A stretch of DNA of 47,988 nucleotides from a virus, in the IMG/VR virus record IMGVR_UViG_3300047557_003911, positions 1 to 47,988 of that record; one strand, given 5' to 3'. Positions 31,454 through 39,349 of this stretch are shown piece after piece. The stretch's first letter is position 1. Each line of letters starts with the position of its first letter. The notes under the pieces are model-generated. The model saw nothing but the letters and a program-made list of their open reading frames with translations. It made no database searches and was not told the origin of the DNA. A program made the position numbers and the translations under genes.

Positions 31454-32049
31454 GCACGAGAGAAAACAACTTCTCTTTTTTGGTTTTGATACTTGCCTTT
31501 TCGATCTTGGTACGTTACCTCGCAGGGATTGCCACGATAGAACAGCAGCTGAGTAATGCCTTCATTTGCGTAGATGCGATTGAAGAGTCCAGTGCAGTTG
31601 CTGATCTCAAGCGTCAGATAACCTTCCCAACCACTTTCAGCTGGCGTGATGTTGACTAAGATTCCTGAACGTGCATAAGTAGACTTGCCCACTGCAACAA
31701 CTGTCACATCACCTGGAAGCTTTAACCGTTCTTGCGCAACTCCTAAGCAATAGCCGTAAGGCGGCAGCAAAAAGTACTGACCTCGTTCATCTTCTAAAAG
31801 ATCTGCTGGTTTCAGAATATCTGGATCAAAATTTTTTGGATCACAATCTCCAGCTTGTACCTTACCAAAAATCAAGCATTGCTCTGGAGAAAGCCGGATG
31901 TCATAACCGTATGAGCTGAGACCATAGCTAAGAAGCTTGCGACCATTTTCTTTACTGACCAAATGATCAACAAAGGGCGCAATCATCTCTTCTTTTTCAG
32001 CCAGTTCCCGGATTTCCCAGTCAGCTAATACGCTCATGACATGACTCAA
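31450..32049 (-). CDS. dcd: dCTP deaminase
   Basis: 199 residues. Signature motifs are SYGYDIRLS (about 46-54), VGKSTYARSGI (about 120-130), TPAESGWEGYLTLEISN (about 135-151) with catalytic Glu138, and a C-terminal GITQLLFYRG then TYQDRKGKYQ that covers the active site. It converts dCTP to dUTP, feeding dTTP synthesis for phage replication. The length is usual for bacterial and phage enzymes (about 190). No dUTPase or thymidylate synthase is seen in this window. Confidence 0.92.
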   Translation of the reverse strand: MSHVMSVLADWEIRELAEKEEMIAPFVDHLVSKENGRKLLSYGLSSYGYDIRLSPEQCLIFGKVQAGDCDPKNFDPDILKPADLLEDERGQYFLLPPYGYCLGVAQERLKLPGDVTVVAVGKSTYARSGILVNITPAESGWEGYLTLEISNCTGLFNRIYANEGITQLLFYRGNPCEVTYQDRKGKYQNQKREVVFSRA

Positions 32050-32069
32050 TCGATATCACTATACAGAAT

Positions 32070-32657
32070 TCAGGCAAGAATGCGACCTTTTTCTGAGTAA
32101 ATGTCAATGAAACGTTCTGTAGCAGACGCAACGCGGTCCTGGGGCTGCAGATAAACCAAAAATGACGTACAAGTTTTATGGTTTGACACCCCATTGCTGG
32201 TATGCTTCTTTAAAGTGGGGGCCGTTTTTAGAATGCAGATCGGAAAATCAAAGATTCTTTGGTCGTAACGAAACATGTCAGGACAATTTGAAAAGTACAA
32301 ACCTTGCTCGATTTCACCAACAAGCCATGCTTTGTAAAGTTTTTCAAACCAAACGGCATGAGACGAACGCAATGTTTTAGATGTTGCCCTGGTCATTTTC
32401 CAGCGTTGATTTTTTGCCTCCCAGAAGTAAGCACCACTGGGAGGAAACAGATAAACACGTCCAAACCACTGCTGAGAGTTTAAACCATCTTGTGTTGGTG
32501 TGTAAAAATATTCTGCTTCTACAAATGAATTTGCAGTAATTGAACTTGCTACATCAAGTTGAATACCATCAAGAAGAGCATGCGCTGCAGATACCAAATC
32601 GTAATTGGTAATTAACTCAAGATCTTCTTTTTTGTACCCAGGGGAAGTAATGCTCAT
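32070..32657 (-). CDS. Possible phage DNA N6-adenine methyltransferase-like (Dam) protein
   Basis: 195 residues. AEYFYTPTQDG, then GRVYLFPPSGAYFWEAKNQR and PDMFRYDQRIFDFPICILKT follow the layout of phage Dam-type methyltransferases, where a TP...L segment precedes an (N/D)PPY catalytic loop. Here the loop reads FPPSG, so the catalytic Asp/Asn and the Tyr are both altered and activity is doubtful. It overlaps the upstream gene's end by four bases (ATGA). The family assignment is tentative. Confidence 0.6.
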   Translation of the reverse strand: MSITSPGYKKEDLELITNYDLVSAAHALLDGIQLDVASSITANSFVEAEYFYTPTQDGLNSQQWFGRVYLFPPSGAYFWEAKNQRWKMTRATSKTLRSSHAVWFEKLYKAWLVGEIEQGLYFSNCPDMFRYDQRIFDFPICILKTAPTLKKHTSNGVSNHKTCTSFLVYLQPQDRVASATERFIDIYSEKGRILA

Positions 32658-33043
32658 TTTTGTTCTGCTGTTTTGTTGTAATCAATTTCTAAATAACGGA
32701 TTCCATCTAGGTCATTGATGACGTATCCAGCTTTTTCTGTAGGATCAATTTTTTGTGCTGCTTCCAGGATGCGCCTGAAAGTTTCCGCTAAATCTCCGCT
32801 ATTTTGGTCTTCGCACTTTTTTTGTGCGGAATGAATTTCTTCTAGGGTCCAAAAAAACATTGAACGTTGTTTATCTTCTGGTTGAAACACCATGACGCCG
32901 GGACCCTCGGCTTCCCACATCTTGCAGTAGTGCTGCCCCATGTCACCAAGGATAAGTTTAAGTGTGGCTGAGAGCATCCTGGCGCTTGTCTTGTCCATCT
33001 CTGGACCGATCACGGAAGCAATAAGTTTTTCGCGTCGATTCAT
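32654..33043 (-). CDS. Conserved protein of the minus-strand operon, unknown function
   Basis: 129 residues, soluble and acidic. A helical N-terminal half (KTSARMLSATLKLILGDMGQ) precedes a mixed region with GVMVFQPEDKQRSMFFWTLE. It overlaps both neighbours by four bases, so the set is translated together. No motif is recognised. Confidence 0.75.
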   Translation of the reverse strand: MNRREKLIASVIGPEMDKTSARMLSATLKLILGDMGQHYCKMWEAEGPGVMVFQPEDKQRSMFFWTLEEIHSAQKKCEDQNSGDLAETFRRILEAAQKIDPTEKAGYVINDLDGIRYLEIDYNKTAEQK

Positions 33044-33498
33044 TTTTCAATCAATCCCTGACGTGTCAATGATTCCAACAGTTTAGGTAAAGGCTGATAA
33101 ATAACGACCATCTTGCCAAGATTGCCGCGTTTTTTAATCAGCTTACCGCGTTCGTCTTTTAATTTATCGAACTCTCCAGAACGAATTAAGTATTCTGCTA
33201 CGCAACGCAAACGTCTCTTAAGAGGCAGTTCAGCCAAAGGAAATTTACCGCAGATTGTATCGGGATTTAGGTCTTTAAAAGCTAAACGTAACCGATTTGC
33301 CAAGGTCATGCTGGAGTTTTCGTCTTCTTCTTCATAGTTTTTTATGTTTTCTAAATACCGTACCAAGCATCCGGTATCAAATGAACCAACCGGTGGCAGA
33401 AAGTCTTTTACCTGTTCGGCCAGGGAAAGAGGAAGGAGCTCCGAATAGTTTTCAAGAGTGACGGCATAAATATCAATGCCTTTAAATCGATGTCCCAT
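33040..33498 (-). CDS. Conserved protein, possibly DNA-binding, unknown function
   Basis: 152 residues. The C-terminal half (LAELPLKRRLRCVAEYLIRS, KRGNLGKMVVIYQPLPKLLE) is compatible with a winged-helix-sized domain, but no clear signature is present. It is second in the four-gene run, overlapping its neighbours (ATGA-type junction downstream and a one-base overlap upstream). Confidence 0.73.
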   Translation of the reverse strand: MGHRFKGIDIYAVTLENYSELLPLSLAEQVKDFLPPVGSFDTGCLVRYLENIKNYEEEDENSSMTLANRLRLAFKDLNPDTICGKFPLAELPLKRRLRCVAEYLIRSGEFDKLKDERGKLIKKRGNLGKMVVIYQPLPKLLESLTRQGLIEK

Positions 33499-33908
33499 TA
33501 TTGGTTATTCCCGTTTGCGCTCTTATACATTATGCCTTTATAAAAATCAGAGCTTTCTGGTTTTTTGTTTTTTGCAAACGACTGGATCAGGTTGTTCCAT
33601 GGAATACGGACCACTGCTTTCTTCCCTGGGTCAGGATTGATATTCACATAATGAATGCCTTCGGTCCAGCCCTTTTCAGCATTGTGCCTACCAAGATTAA
33701 TCCAGTTGCGTAAAGTTTGATCAGAAACACCAAGACGCCTGGCGCACTCTTCAGTTGAGATATACTCATCTGCAAACGCCTGGGGATTTAACGTATCTGT
33801 TTCGCCGCCTTGGTAACGGCTGTGCCACATGGAAGCAAGAATATTGCGAATGCCTTTTAGTTCATGCGCAACATCTTCTAACCCCTTTCTAATTCCAAAC
33901 GTTGCCAT
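33498..33908 (-). CDS. HTH (MerR/excisionase-type) DNA-binding protein
   Basis: 136 residues. Residues about 50-110 (ISTEECARRLGVSDQTLRNW, then GWTEGIHYVNINPDPGKKAV and RIPWNNLIQSF) form a winged HTH of the kind used by excisionases and DNA-binding adaptors. It is the first gene of the minus-strand run ending in dCTP deaminase, and starts 55 nt from the divergent plus-strand gene at 33963, so it is well placed to regulate both. Confidence 0.78.
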   Translation of the reverse strand: MATFGIRKGLEDVAHELKGIRNILASMWHSRYQGGETDTLNPQAFADEYISTEECARRLGVSDQTLRNWINLGRHNAEKGWTEGIHYVNINPDPGKKAVVRIPWNNLIQSFAKNKKPESSDFYKGIMYKSANGNNQ

Positions 33909-33962
33909 TGATGCGTTTCTTTTTCAGAAATGCTAATGTATAAACAAAGTTTTTGCTAGACG

Positions 33963-34295
33963 ATGGAAAACGAAGTCCCCATGAGCCAGCCTCCACTTCC
34001 CCAGCCAGAACAGATGGTACAAAACCCCGTACCGCCTGCCTACCCAGACGTGGAAGCAATGAAGGCTCAGGCCCGTGAACTAGCTATCCAGCAGATCCTG
34101 GCGAGCAGAGGGGCTGCTTCTCCTCAGCCAGTACCGCAACCCCTGGAACCACGCGTCATCTATGTACGTCGCAACCTAACGGTGGCTGAATTGATTGTTG
34201 TATTTGTTATTGCATGTGGATTGGTAATTGGTGTTCCAAACGCCTGGAATTTTGCGTCTAGTCGACTGCCACAAATTGAAGTCAAAGTCAAGTAA
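33963..34295 (+). CDS. Proline-rich protein with one membrane helix
   Basis: 110 residues. The N-terminal 65 residues are Pro/Gln rich. Residues about 73-93 (VAELIVVFVIACGLVIGVPN) are a clear transmembrane helix after RRNLT, and a short tail ends in IEVKVK. The topology suggests a cytoplasmic Pro-rich arm; it may be a lysis-related or virion-anchor protein. It lies just before the fibre genes. Confidence 0.75.
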   Translation: MENEVPMSQPPLPQPEQMVQNPVPPAYPDVEAMKAQARELAIQQILASRGAASPQPVPQPLEPRVIYVRRNLTVAELIVVFVIACGLVIGVPNAWNFASSRLPQIEVKVK

Positions 34296-34343
34296 TAAAC
34301 ACAGCTCTCTTATAATTCAGAGTATAAGAATTGCGGTTTAATA

Positions 34344-36653
34344 GTGGCTAACAGGCGCATATCTGAGTTACCCGCTATTACTGCGGGAAATATTAATGAT
34401 AGCGATCTGCTCACAATTGTTGATGTTGCAGAGGTTGATCCTGGTTTAAAAAATAAAAAACTTACGATCTCTACAACAAAAGAATACCTGAATAACTATT
34501 ATTTTCAACTAACGGGTGGCACTATTGGTGGTTCTGTTGTAATCACCAATGACCTAACGGTTTCAGGTATTTTTAATCCGTCGACTATCCAGGTAAGCGG
34601 TACTGGTACTTTTGCACAACTTGTTGTAACAGGTAATGCAGAAGTCCGTAACACTTTAAGTGGCAATACAATTACGGGTTTACAGATTAACGGTTTAAAC
34701 GTTAATGCAACAACAGGTAATATCACAACTCTTACAGTTGGTTCGGAAACGGTAGGTACTGGTAACTTTACCCGCATTAGCGGCATCACGATTACTGGTA
34801 CAACCGGACAATTTCAGACGTTAACCGGACAAACTGTAAACAGCGCAACCGGTATTTTCTCAAGCCTTAGCGGTACCAACATCACCGGGGTCAATGGCGT
34901 ATTCACGACCCAGGTGTCTGGTGCTGTTGTTACAGGAAGTGCTGGACGTTTTAGTAATGTCACTGGCATCAGCGGTGTTTTTACAACTCGTTTGTCTGGT
35001 GCAACGATTACAGGTGATACAGTTCTTGGCGCTAATATCACAGGTGTAAGCGGCGTATTTACTACAAGGCTTTCTGGTTTAACGATTACTGGGGCGACTG
35101 GTTTATTTACTACGTTAACCGGAGTTTCCGGTGTCTTTACTTCCCAGGTCTCTGGCACAACTATTACCGGTGCGACGGGAGCTTTCACAAACCTTACTGG
35201 TTCATTTGGTACTTTTACAACTCAACTTTCAGGAACCTCAATCACGGGTACATCTGTTAATGCCACAGTAATCACTGGTGTTTCAGGTGTCTTTACAAAC
35301 GCTGTATCTGGGGCAGTTGTCACAGGTGAGGTCGGTAGGTTTACGTCTGTTACCGGAACAACAGGTGTCTTTACTTCTCGTATTTCTGGTTTAACAATTA
35401 CTGGCGTAACTGGTTTATTCCAGCGAATTGAAGCACTAACCGGTGTTTTTGTTGATACTATTTCAATTCCGACGATTAGTACGACGGGCAATATTGTTGC
35501 CGGTGGGAATTTAGTCATTAGTGGTAGCGGAGTCATTTCTTCTGGGTTTACGGTTAGCGGAACATTATCTGGTAGCACGGTCACAGGTGCAACCGGTGGA
35601 TTTGGCATTCTTATTGGTAATGAGATTTACGGTCTAACCAGTATTTCTGGCGCAACCATTACGGGTGCATCTGGCTCCTTTACTCGTGTCACTGCTGTTA
35701 GTGGTGTTTTTACCACTAACCTGAGCGGTGCAACAGTTACAGGCAATACCGTTAATGCAACAACTGGTAATTTTGTTACTGGTATTTTTAGTGTTGTATC
35801 GGGAACTGTTGTTACAGGCGACGCTGGACGTTTTACGGTAGTTACCGGAACAACAGGTGTCTTTACTTCTCAACTTTCTGGTGCTGTTGTAACTGGCGTC
35901 ACTGGTGCTTTTTCTAATGTCAATGCAGTAAGCGGCACCTTTACAGATCGCGTTTCTGGTGCTGTTATTACAGGAGACGCAGGGCGTTTTAGTAACATTA
36001 CTGGTATTTCTGGCGTCTTTACAACCAGTGTATCTGGAGCTACTTTCACCGGTGCTGCAGGTAGTTTTGGTACTGTTACGGGCGTTTCTGGTGTTTTTAC
36101 GTCCCAACTCTCTGGTGCAACCATTACTGGTAATGCCGGTCTTTTTACTAGAATTACAGGTGTCAGTGGCTTATTTACTACGCAGCTTTCCGGACAAAAT
36201 GTTGTTGGTGAAAACGCAACTTTTAACTACATTACTGGTAGTACTAGGGTTGAAGGTGGAACTGTTTCTGGGGCTATAGTAACTGGCAATACTGGTTTAT
36301 TTGGAAATGTAACTGCTGCTACTGGTAACTTTACGTCACGTGTTTCTGGTACATACATTACTGGAAACACCATTGAAGCGGTTACTGTTACTGCAACAAC
36401 TGGTAATTTTACAATTGCTAATTTTACTCAAACTACAACTGGAAACATCAGTGTAAGCGGTAGCGGCACCTTTGGTTCCGGTGTTTTAAGTGACGGTCCA
36501 ATTGCTACTAAAATATTGTTTGAAAACAATCAAATTATTACAACAAGCTATACGATAACAACAGGAAGAAACGCAATGGCAGTAGGAGATATTACTCTTA
36601 ATTCAGGAGTAGTGATTACAATTCCAAGTGGAAGTAGGTGGCTTATAGTTTAA
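34344..36653 (+). CDS. Tail fibre protein with 26-residue repeats
   Basis: 769 residues from GTG 34344, behind a TATAAT box at 34311-34316. The N-terminus (NRRISELPAITAGNINDSDL and on to about 60) is a typical fibre attachment module. From about residue 90 to 690 the protein is built of 26-residue repeats with the pattern TGxxGxFTxxxSGxxITG, predicted to form a trimeric beta fibre. The last 80 residues differ and probably form the tip or join the next protein. It binds the host surface, by inference. Confidence 0.85.
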   Translation: MANRRISELPAITAGNINDSDLLTIVDVAEVDPGLKNKKLTISTTKEYLNNYYFQLTGGTIGGSVVITNDLTVSGIFNPSTIQVSGTGTFAQLVVTGNAEVRNTLSGNTITGLQINGLNVNATTGNITTLTVGSETVGTGNFTRISGITITGTTGQFQTLTGQTVNSATGIFSSLSGTNITGVNGVFTTQVSGAVVTGSAGRFSNVTGISGVFTTRLSGATITGDTVLGANITGVSGVFTTRLSGLTITGATGLFTTLTGVSGVFTSQVSGTTITGATGAFTNLTGSFGTFTTQLSGTSITGTSVNATVITGVSGVFTNAVSGAVVTGEVGRFTSVTGTTGVFTSRISGLTITGVTGLFQRIEALTGVFVDTISIPTISTTGNIVAGGNLVISGSGVISSGFTVSGTLSGSTVTGATGGFGILIGNEIYGLTSISGATITGASGSFTRVTAVSGVFTTNLSGATVTGNTVNATTGNFVTGIFSVVSGTVVTGDAGRFTVVTGTTGVFTSQLSGAVVTGVTGAFSNVNAVSGTFTDRVSGAVITGDAGRFSNITGISGVFTTSVSGATFTGAAGSFGTVTGVSGVFTSQLSGATITGNAGLFTRITGVSGLFTTQLSGQNVVGENATFNYITGSTRVEGGTVSGAIVTGNTGLFGNVTAATGNFTSRVSGTYITGNTIEAVTVTATTGNFTIANFTQTTTGNISVSGSGTFGSGVLSDGPIATKILFENNQIITTSYTITTGRNAMAVGDITLNSGVVITIPSGSRWLIV
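34740..36430 (+). repeat. 78-bp repeats of the tail fibre gene (approximate ends)
   Basis: Consecutive units of 26 codons share SGVFTTxxSG and ITGxxGxF blocks, about 20 copies with clear drift. Related units continue in the gene at 36698. The DNA similarity gives room for copy-number change by recombination. It also leaves long open frames on the opposite strand that are not genes. Confidence 0.75.
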
Positions 36654-36697
36654 ATAGATTACATTAAAATAAAACATAAGGAAACACTGGTAAAACA

Positions 36698-37243
36698 ATG
36701 AATTACGGAACACTTGCTGTTGATTACATTACTTATACATCTAACGGCAGTGGATCTACTGCGTATTTAAGTGGGTTTTTTACTGGAAGATTCCCTAGCG
36801 TTTCTACTACTGGTACGGTTTCTGGTACCACGGTAACTGGAAGCACAGGAAACTTTTTAACGCTTAATGCGGTCACAGGCATTTTTACCAGTTCTCAATT
36901 AACAGATCCAGCAATTATCGGTACAATTTCAGAAGATATCTATACTATTACTGACGGCGCTGCTTTTGAAGTGGATCCTGGAAATGGCAGTGTCCAATTA
37001 ATAACCCTTGGGTCTAGTCGAACACCAAAAGCCACTAATTTTGCGGCAGGAGAAGCGGTTACATTAATGGTCAATGACGGCTCTGCTTATACGTTGACTT
37101 GGACTGATTCAACTTGGGGAAGTGGTGGGGTTGTATGGACCGGCGGTTCTGCACCAACTCTTTCAACAAGTGGGTATACAGTTTTGCAATTTTGGAAAGT
37201 AAGTGGTCAAGTTTATGGGGCAAATGTAGGAGCAGTAGCATGA
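36698..37243 (+). CDS. Short fibre/tip protein
   Basis: 181 residues. The N-terminal half (TGTVSGTTVTGSTGNFLTLN) carries the same repeat as the long fibre gene upstream. The C-terminal half (about 95-181) is a different beta-rich domain (QLITLGSSRTPKATNFAAGE; YTVLQFWKVSGQVYGANV). It may be the tip or an adaptor that joins fibre to the propeller protein. Its stop overlaps the next ATG (ATGA). A TAAAAT box lies at 36665-36670. Confidence 0.78.
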   Translation: MNYGTLAVDYITYTSNGSGSTAYLSGFFTGRFPSVSTTGTVSGTTVTGSTGNFLTLNAVTGIFTSSQLTDPAIIGTISEDIYTITDGAAFEVDPGNGSVQLITLGSSRTPKATNFAAGEAVTLMVNDGSAYTLTWTDSTWGSGGVVWTGGSAPTLSTSGYTVLQFWKVSGQVYGANVGAVA

Positions 37244-38841
37244 GAATTCCTTTGGGGTTACGGGCGGCCGCAGGCAGTTCTTCAGGTGGTCCATGGAATA
37301 TCGCATCTGCAGTTTATAACGGTTCTCCAATAAATTCTTACTATGTAGGAACACAAGACTCTAATTGTCAGGATGTTTTTTTTAAACCTGATGGCACAAA
37401 GATGTATATTCTTGGTAATGGAAACGATAATGTATATGAATACAATTTATCAACAGCATGGGATATCTCAACAGCTAGCTACTTACAGAGTTTTTCTGTA
37501 GCAGCACAAGAGAACACTCCTCTTGGTATTTCGTTTAAAGATGATGGTACCAAGATGTATATTGTCGGTAGCACCAATGACACCGTATATGAATACAATC
37601 TATCAACGGCTTGGGATATCTCAACAGCTAGCTACTTGCAAAGTTTTTCTGTAGCAGCACAAGATACCAATCCTGGCGGTCTTTTTTTTAAAACCGATGG
37701 CACCAAAATGTATATTGTTGGCGTCGTCAACAGAATCGTATATGAATACAATTTATCAACAGCTTGGAATATCTCAACCGCTAGCTACTTGCAAAGTTTT
37801 TCTGTAGCAGCACAAGATGCCAGTACTCCTGGTATTTCGTTTAAAGATGATGGCACCAAGATGTATATTGTTGGTGCTGGAAGCGACAATGTATATGAAT
37901 ACAATTTATCAACGGCTTGGAACGTTACAACAGCTAGTTACTTACAGAGTTTTTCTGTCACATCGTATGAAACCACACCTAATGGAGTATTTTTTAAAGG
38001 TGATGGCACAAAGATGTATATAATTGGCAGCAGTGCAAACGCTGTGTATCAATACGATTTATCAACAGCCTGGAACTTAGCTACTGCATCTTTTACAAAT
38101 CCGACAACAAATTATTTTTTTATTGGAACACAAGACACAATACCCAGTGATGTTTTTTTTAAACCAGATGGCACCAAAATGTATGTTGCTGGTAGTACAA
38201 ACGACAATGTATATGAATACAATTTATCAACGGCTTGGAATATCTCAACAGCTAGCTACTTACAAAGTTTTTCTATAGTTGCACAGGAAAATTTAATTAG
38301 CGGAGTTTCTTTTAAGACAGACGGTACCAAGATGTATATTGTTGGTGGTACCAATGACACCGTATATGAATACAATTTATCAACGGCTTGGAATATCTCA
38401 ACAGCTAGCTACTTACAGAGTTTTTCTGTAGCAGCACAAGACGCATTTCCTAACAGCCTCTTTTTTAAAACCGATGGCACCAAAATGTATATTGTTGGTA
38501 GCATCAATGACACCGTATATGAATACAATTTATCAACAGCATGGAACGTTACAACAGCCAGCTACTTACAAAGCTTTTCTGTAACAACACAAGATAACAC
38601 TCCTACTGGTATTTCGTTTAAAGATGATGGCACCAAGATGTATATTGTTGGTGGTACCACTGACACCGTATATGAATACAATTTATCAACGGCTTGGAAC
38701 GTTACAACAGCTAGTTACTTGCAAAGTTTTTCTGTAGCAGCACAAGATACCGGTCCTATTGGCATCTCGTTTAAAGATGATGGTACTAAAATGTATATGA
38801 TTGGCACCGCAAGAGATTCTGTATGGTCTTATGACCTCTAA
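37240..38841 (+). CDS. Ten-repeat propeller-like receptor-binding protein
   Basis: 533 residues from ATG 37240, coupled to the previous stop. After a 45-residue leader, ten units of about 51 residues follow, each with DGTKMYxxG, a variable six-residue loop, VYEYNLSTAWxxxTASYLQS and FSVAAQ. Each unit would make one four-stranded blade, as in YVTN/lactonase-type propellers. The last unit is truncated at the stop. The loop after the GTKMYxxG strand is the most variable part. Beside the fibre genes and fibre chaperone, this is very probably the host-binding tip, but ten blades is unusual for one propeller. Confidence 0.8.
   Translation: MRIPLGLRAAAGSSSGGPWNIASAVYNGSPINSYYVGTQDSNCQDVFFKPDGTKMYILGNGNDNVYEYNLSTAWDISTASYLQSFSVAAQENTPLGISFKDDGTKMYIVGSTNDTVYEYNLSTAWDISTASYLQSFSVAAQDTNPGGLFFKTDGTKMYIVGVVNRIVYEYNLSTAWNISTASYLQSFSVAAQDASTPGISFKDDGTKMYIVGAGSDNVYEYNLSTAWNVTTASYLQSFSVTSYETTPNGVFFKGDGTKMYIIGSSANAVYQYDLSTAWNLATASFTNPTTNYFFIGTQDTIPSDVFFKPDGTKMYVAGSTNDNVYEYNLSTAWNISTASYLQSFSIVAQENLISGVSFKTDGTKMYIVGGTNDTVYEYNLSTAWNISTASYLQSFSVAAQDAFPNSLFFKTDGTKMYIVGSINDTVYEYNLSTAWNVTTASYLQSFSVTTQDNTPTGISFKDDGTKMYIVGGTTDTVYEYNLSTAWNVTTASYLQSFSVAAQDTGPIGISFKDDGTKMYMIGTARDSVWSYDL
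37388..38841 (+). repeat. Tandem 150-153-bp repeats in the propeller-like gene
   Basis: Nine full units and one partial unit follow each other. Many stretches are identical at the DNA level, including third codon positions (for example the TATGAATACAATTTATCAAC block), which points to recent duplication or gene conversion. One unit (about 38040-38150) has diverged most. Confidence 0.85.
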
Positions 38842-38858
38842 CTGTTAAGTTAATCGCC

Positions 38859-39293
38859 ATGTTTGTTAAATTAATTGACGGTAAACCGAGCAAATTTCCT
38901 TATACACTAGGAGAACTGCGCCGCGATAACCCCGGCACTTCTTTCCCTGATGAGCTCAGTGTTTCTACACTGGCTTCTTATGATGTACACCCAGTTATTC
39001 AAACAGAAGCTCCGTCAATAGATAGCAAAACACATCGAACTACTCAATGGGTTGAGTTTATTAACTCTGCATGGACTCAATCATGGCAGATTCAACGTCT
39101 TTCGGAAGAAGCTGCTTCTACTAACATTCGTGCTGAACGAAATCGTCGACTTGCTGATTGTGATTGGACCCATTTATCTGACGCACCAGTAGATTCGACT
39201 CCATGGTCAATATATCGTCAAGAACTTCGTGACATTACCAAACAAGTAGGTTTCCCCTGGAACGTGGTTTGGCCTGAAAAACCAAATACATAA
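38859..39293 (+). CDS. Tail fibre assembly / chaperone protein
   Basis: 144 residues. The C-terminal part, RAERNRRLADCDWTHLSDAP followed by IYRQELRDITKQVGFPWNVV, matches the conserved end of phage fibre chaperones (Phage_tail_APC-like). The N-terminal half is a beta-type domain (MFVKLIDGKPSKFPYTLGEL). It lies 17 nt after the propeller gene, its probable client, together with the long fibre. Confidence 0.85.
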   Translation: MFVKLIDGKPSKFPYTLGELRRDNPGTSFPDELSVSTLASYDVHPVIQTEAPSIDSKTHRTTQWVEFINSAWTQSWQIQRLSEEAASTNIRAERNRRLADCDWTHLSDAPVDSTPWSIYRQELRDITKQVGFPWNVVWPEKPNT

Positions 39294-39317
39294 ACTATGT
39301 ATATAAATTAAAATTGC

Positions 39318-39343
39318 TTTAGAGTTAATTAACTAACTCTAAA
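39318..39343 (+). promoter_or_regulatory. Perfect 10-bp hairpin before the endolysin gene
   Basis: TTTAGAGTTA (39318-39327) and TAACTCTAAA (39334-39343) pair around a six-base loop, ending six bases before ATG 39350. It is followed by A-rich sequence, so it is not a plus-strand terminator. The stem size and loop length match the hairpin at 19273-19298. Confidence 0.72.
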
Positions 39344-39349
39344 AACAAG

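Noticed and set aside
34505-36124. Several long minus-strand frames inside the fibre gene
   Set aside because: They are low-complexity mirror images of the 78-bp repeats and do not share a consistent frame.
37388-38841. CRISPR-like array
   Set aside because: Repeats are 150-153 bp, in frame and protein-coding, without unique spacers.
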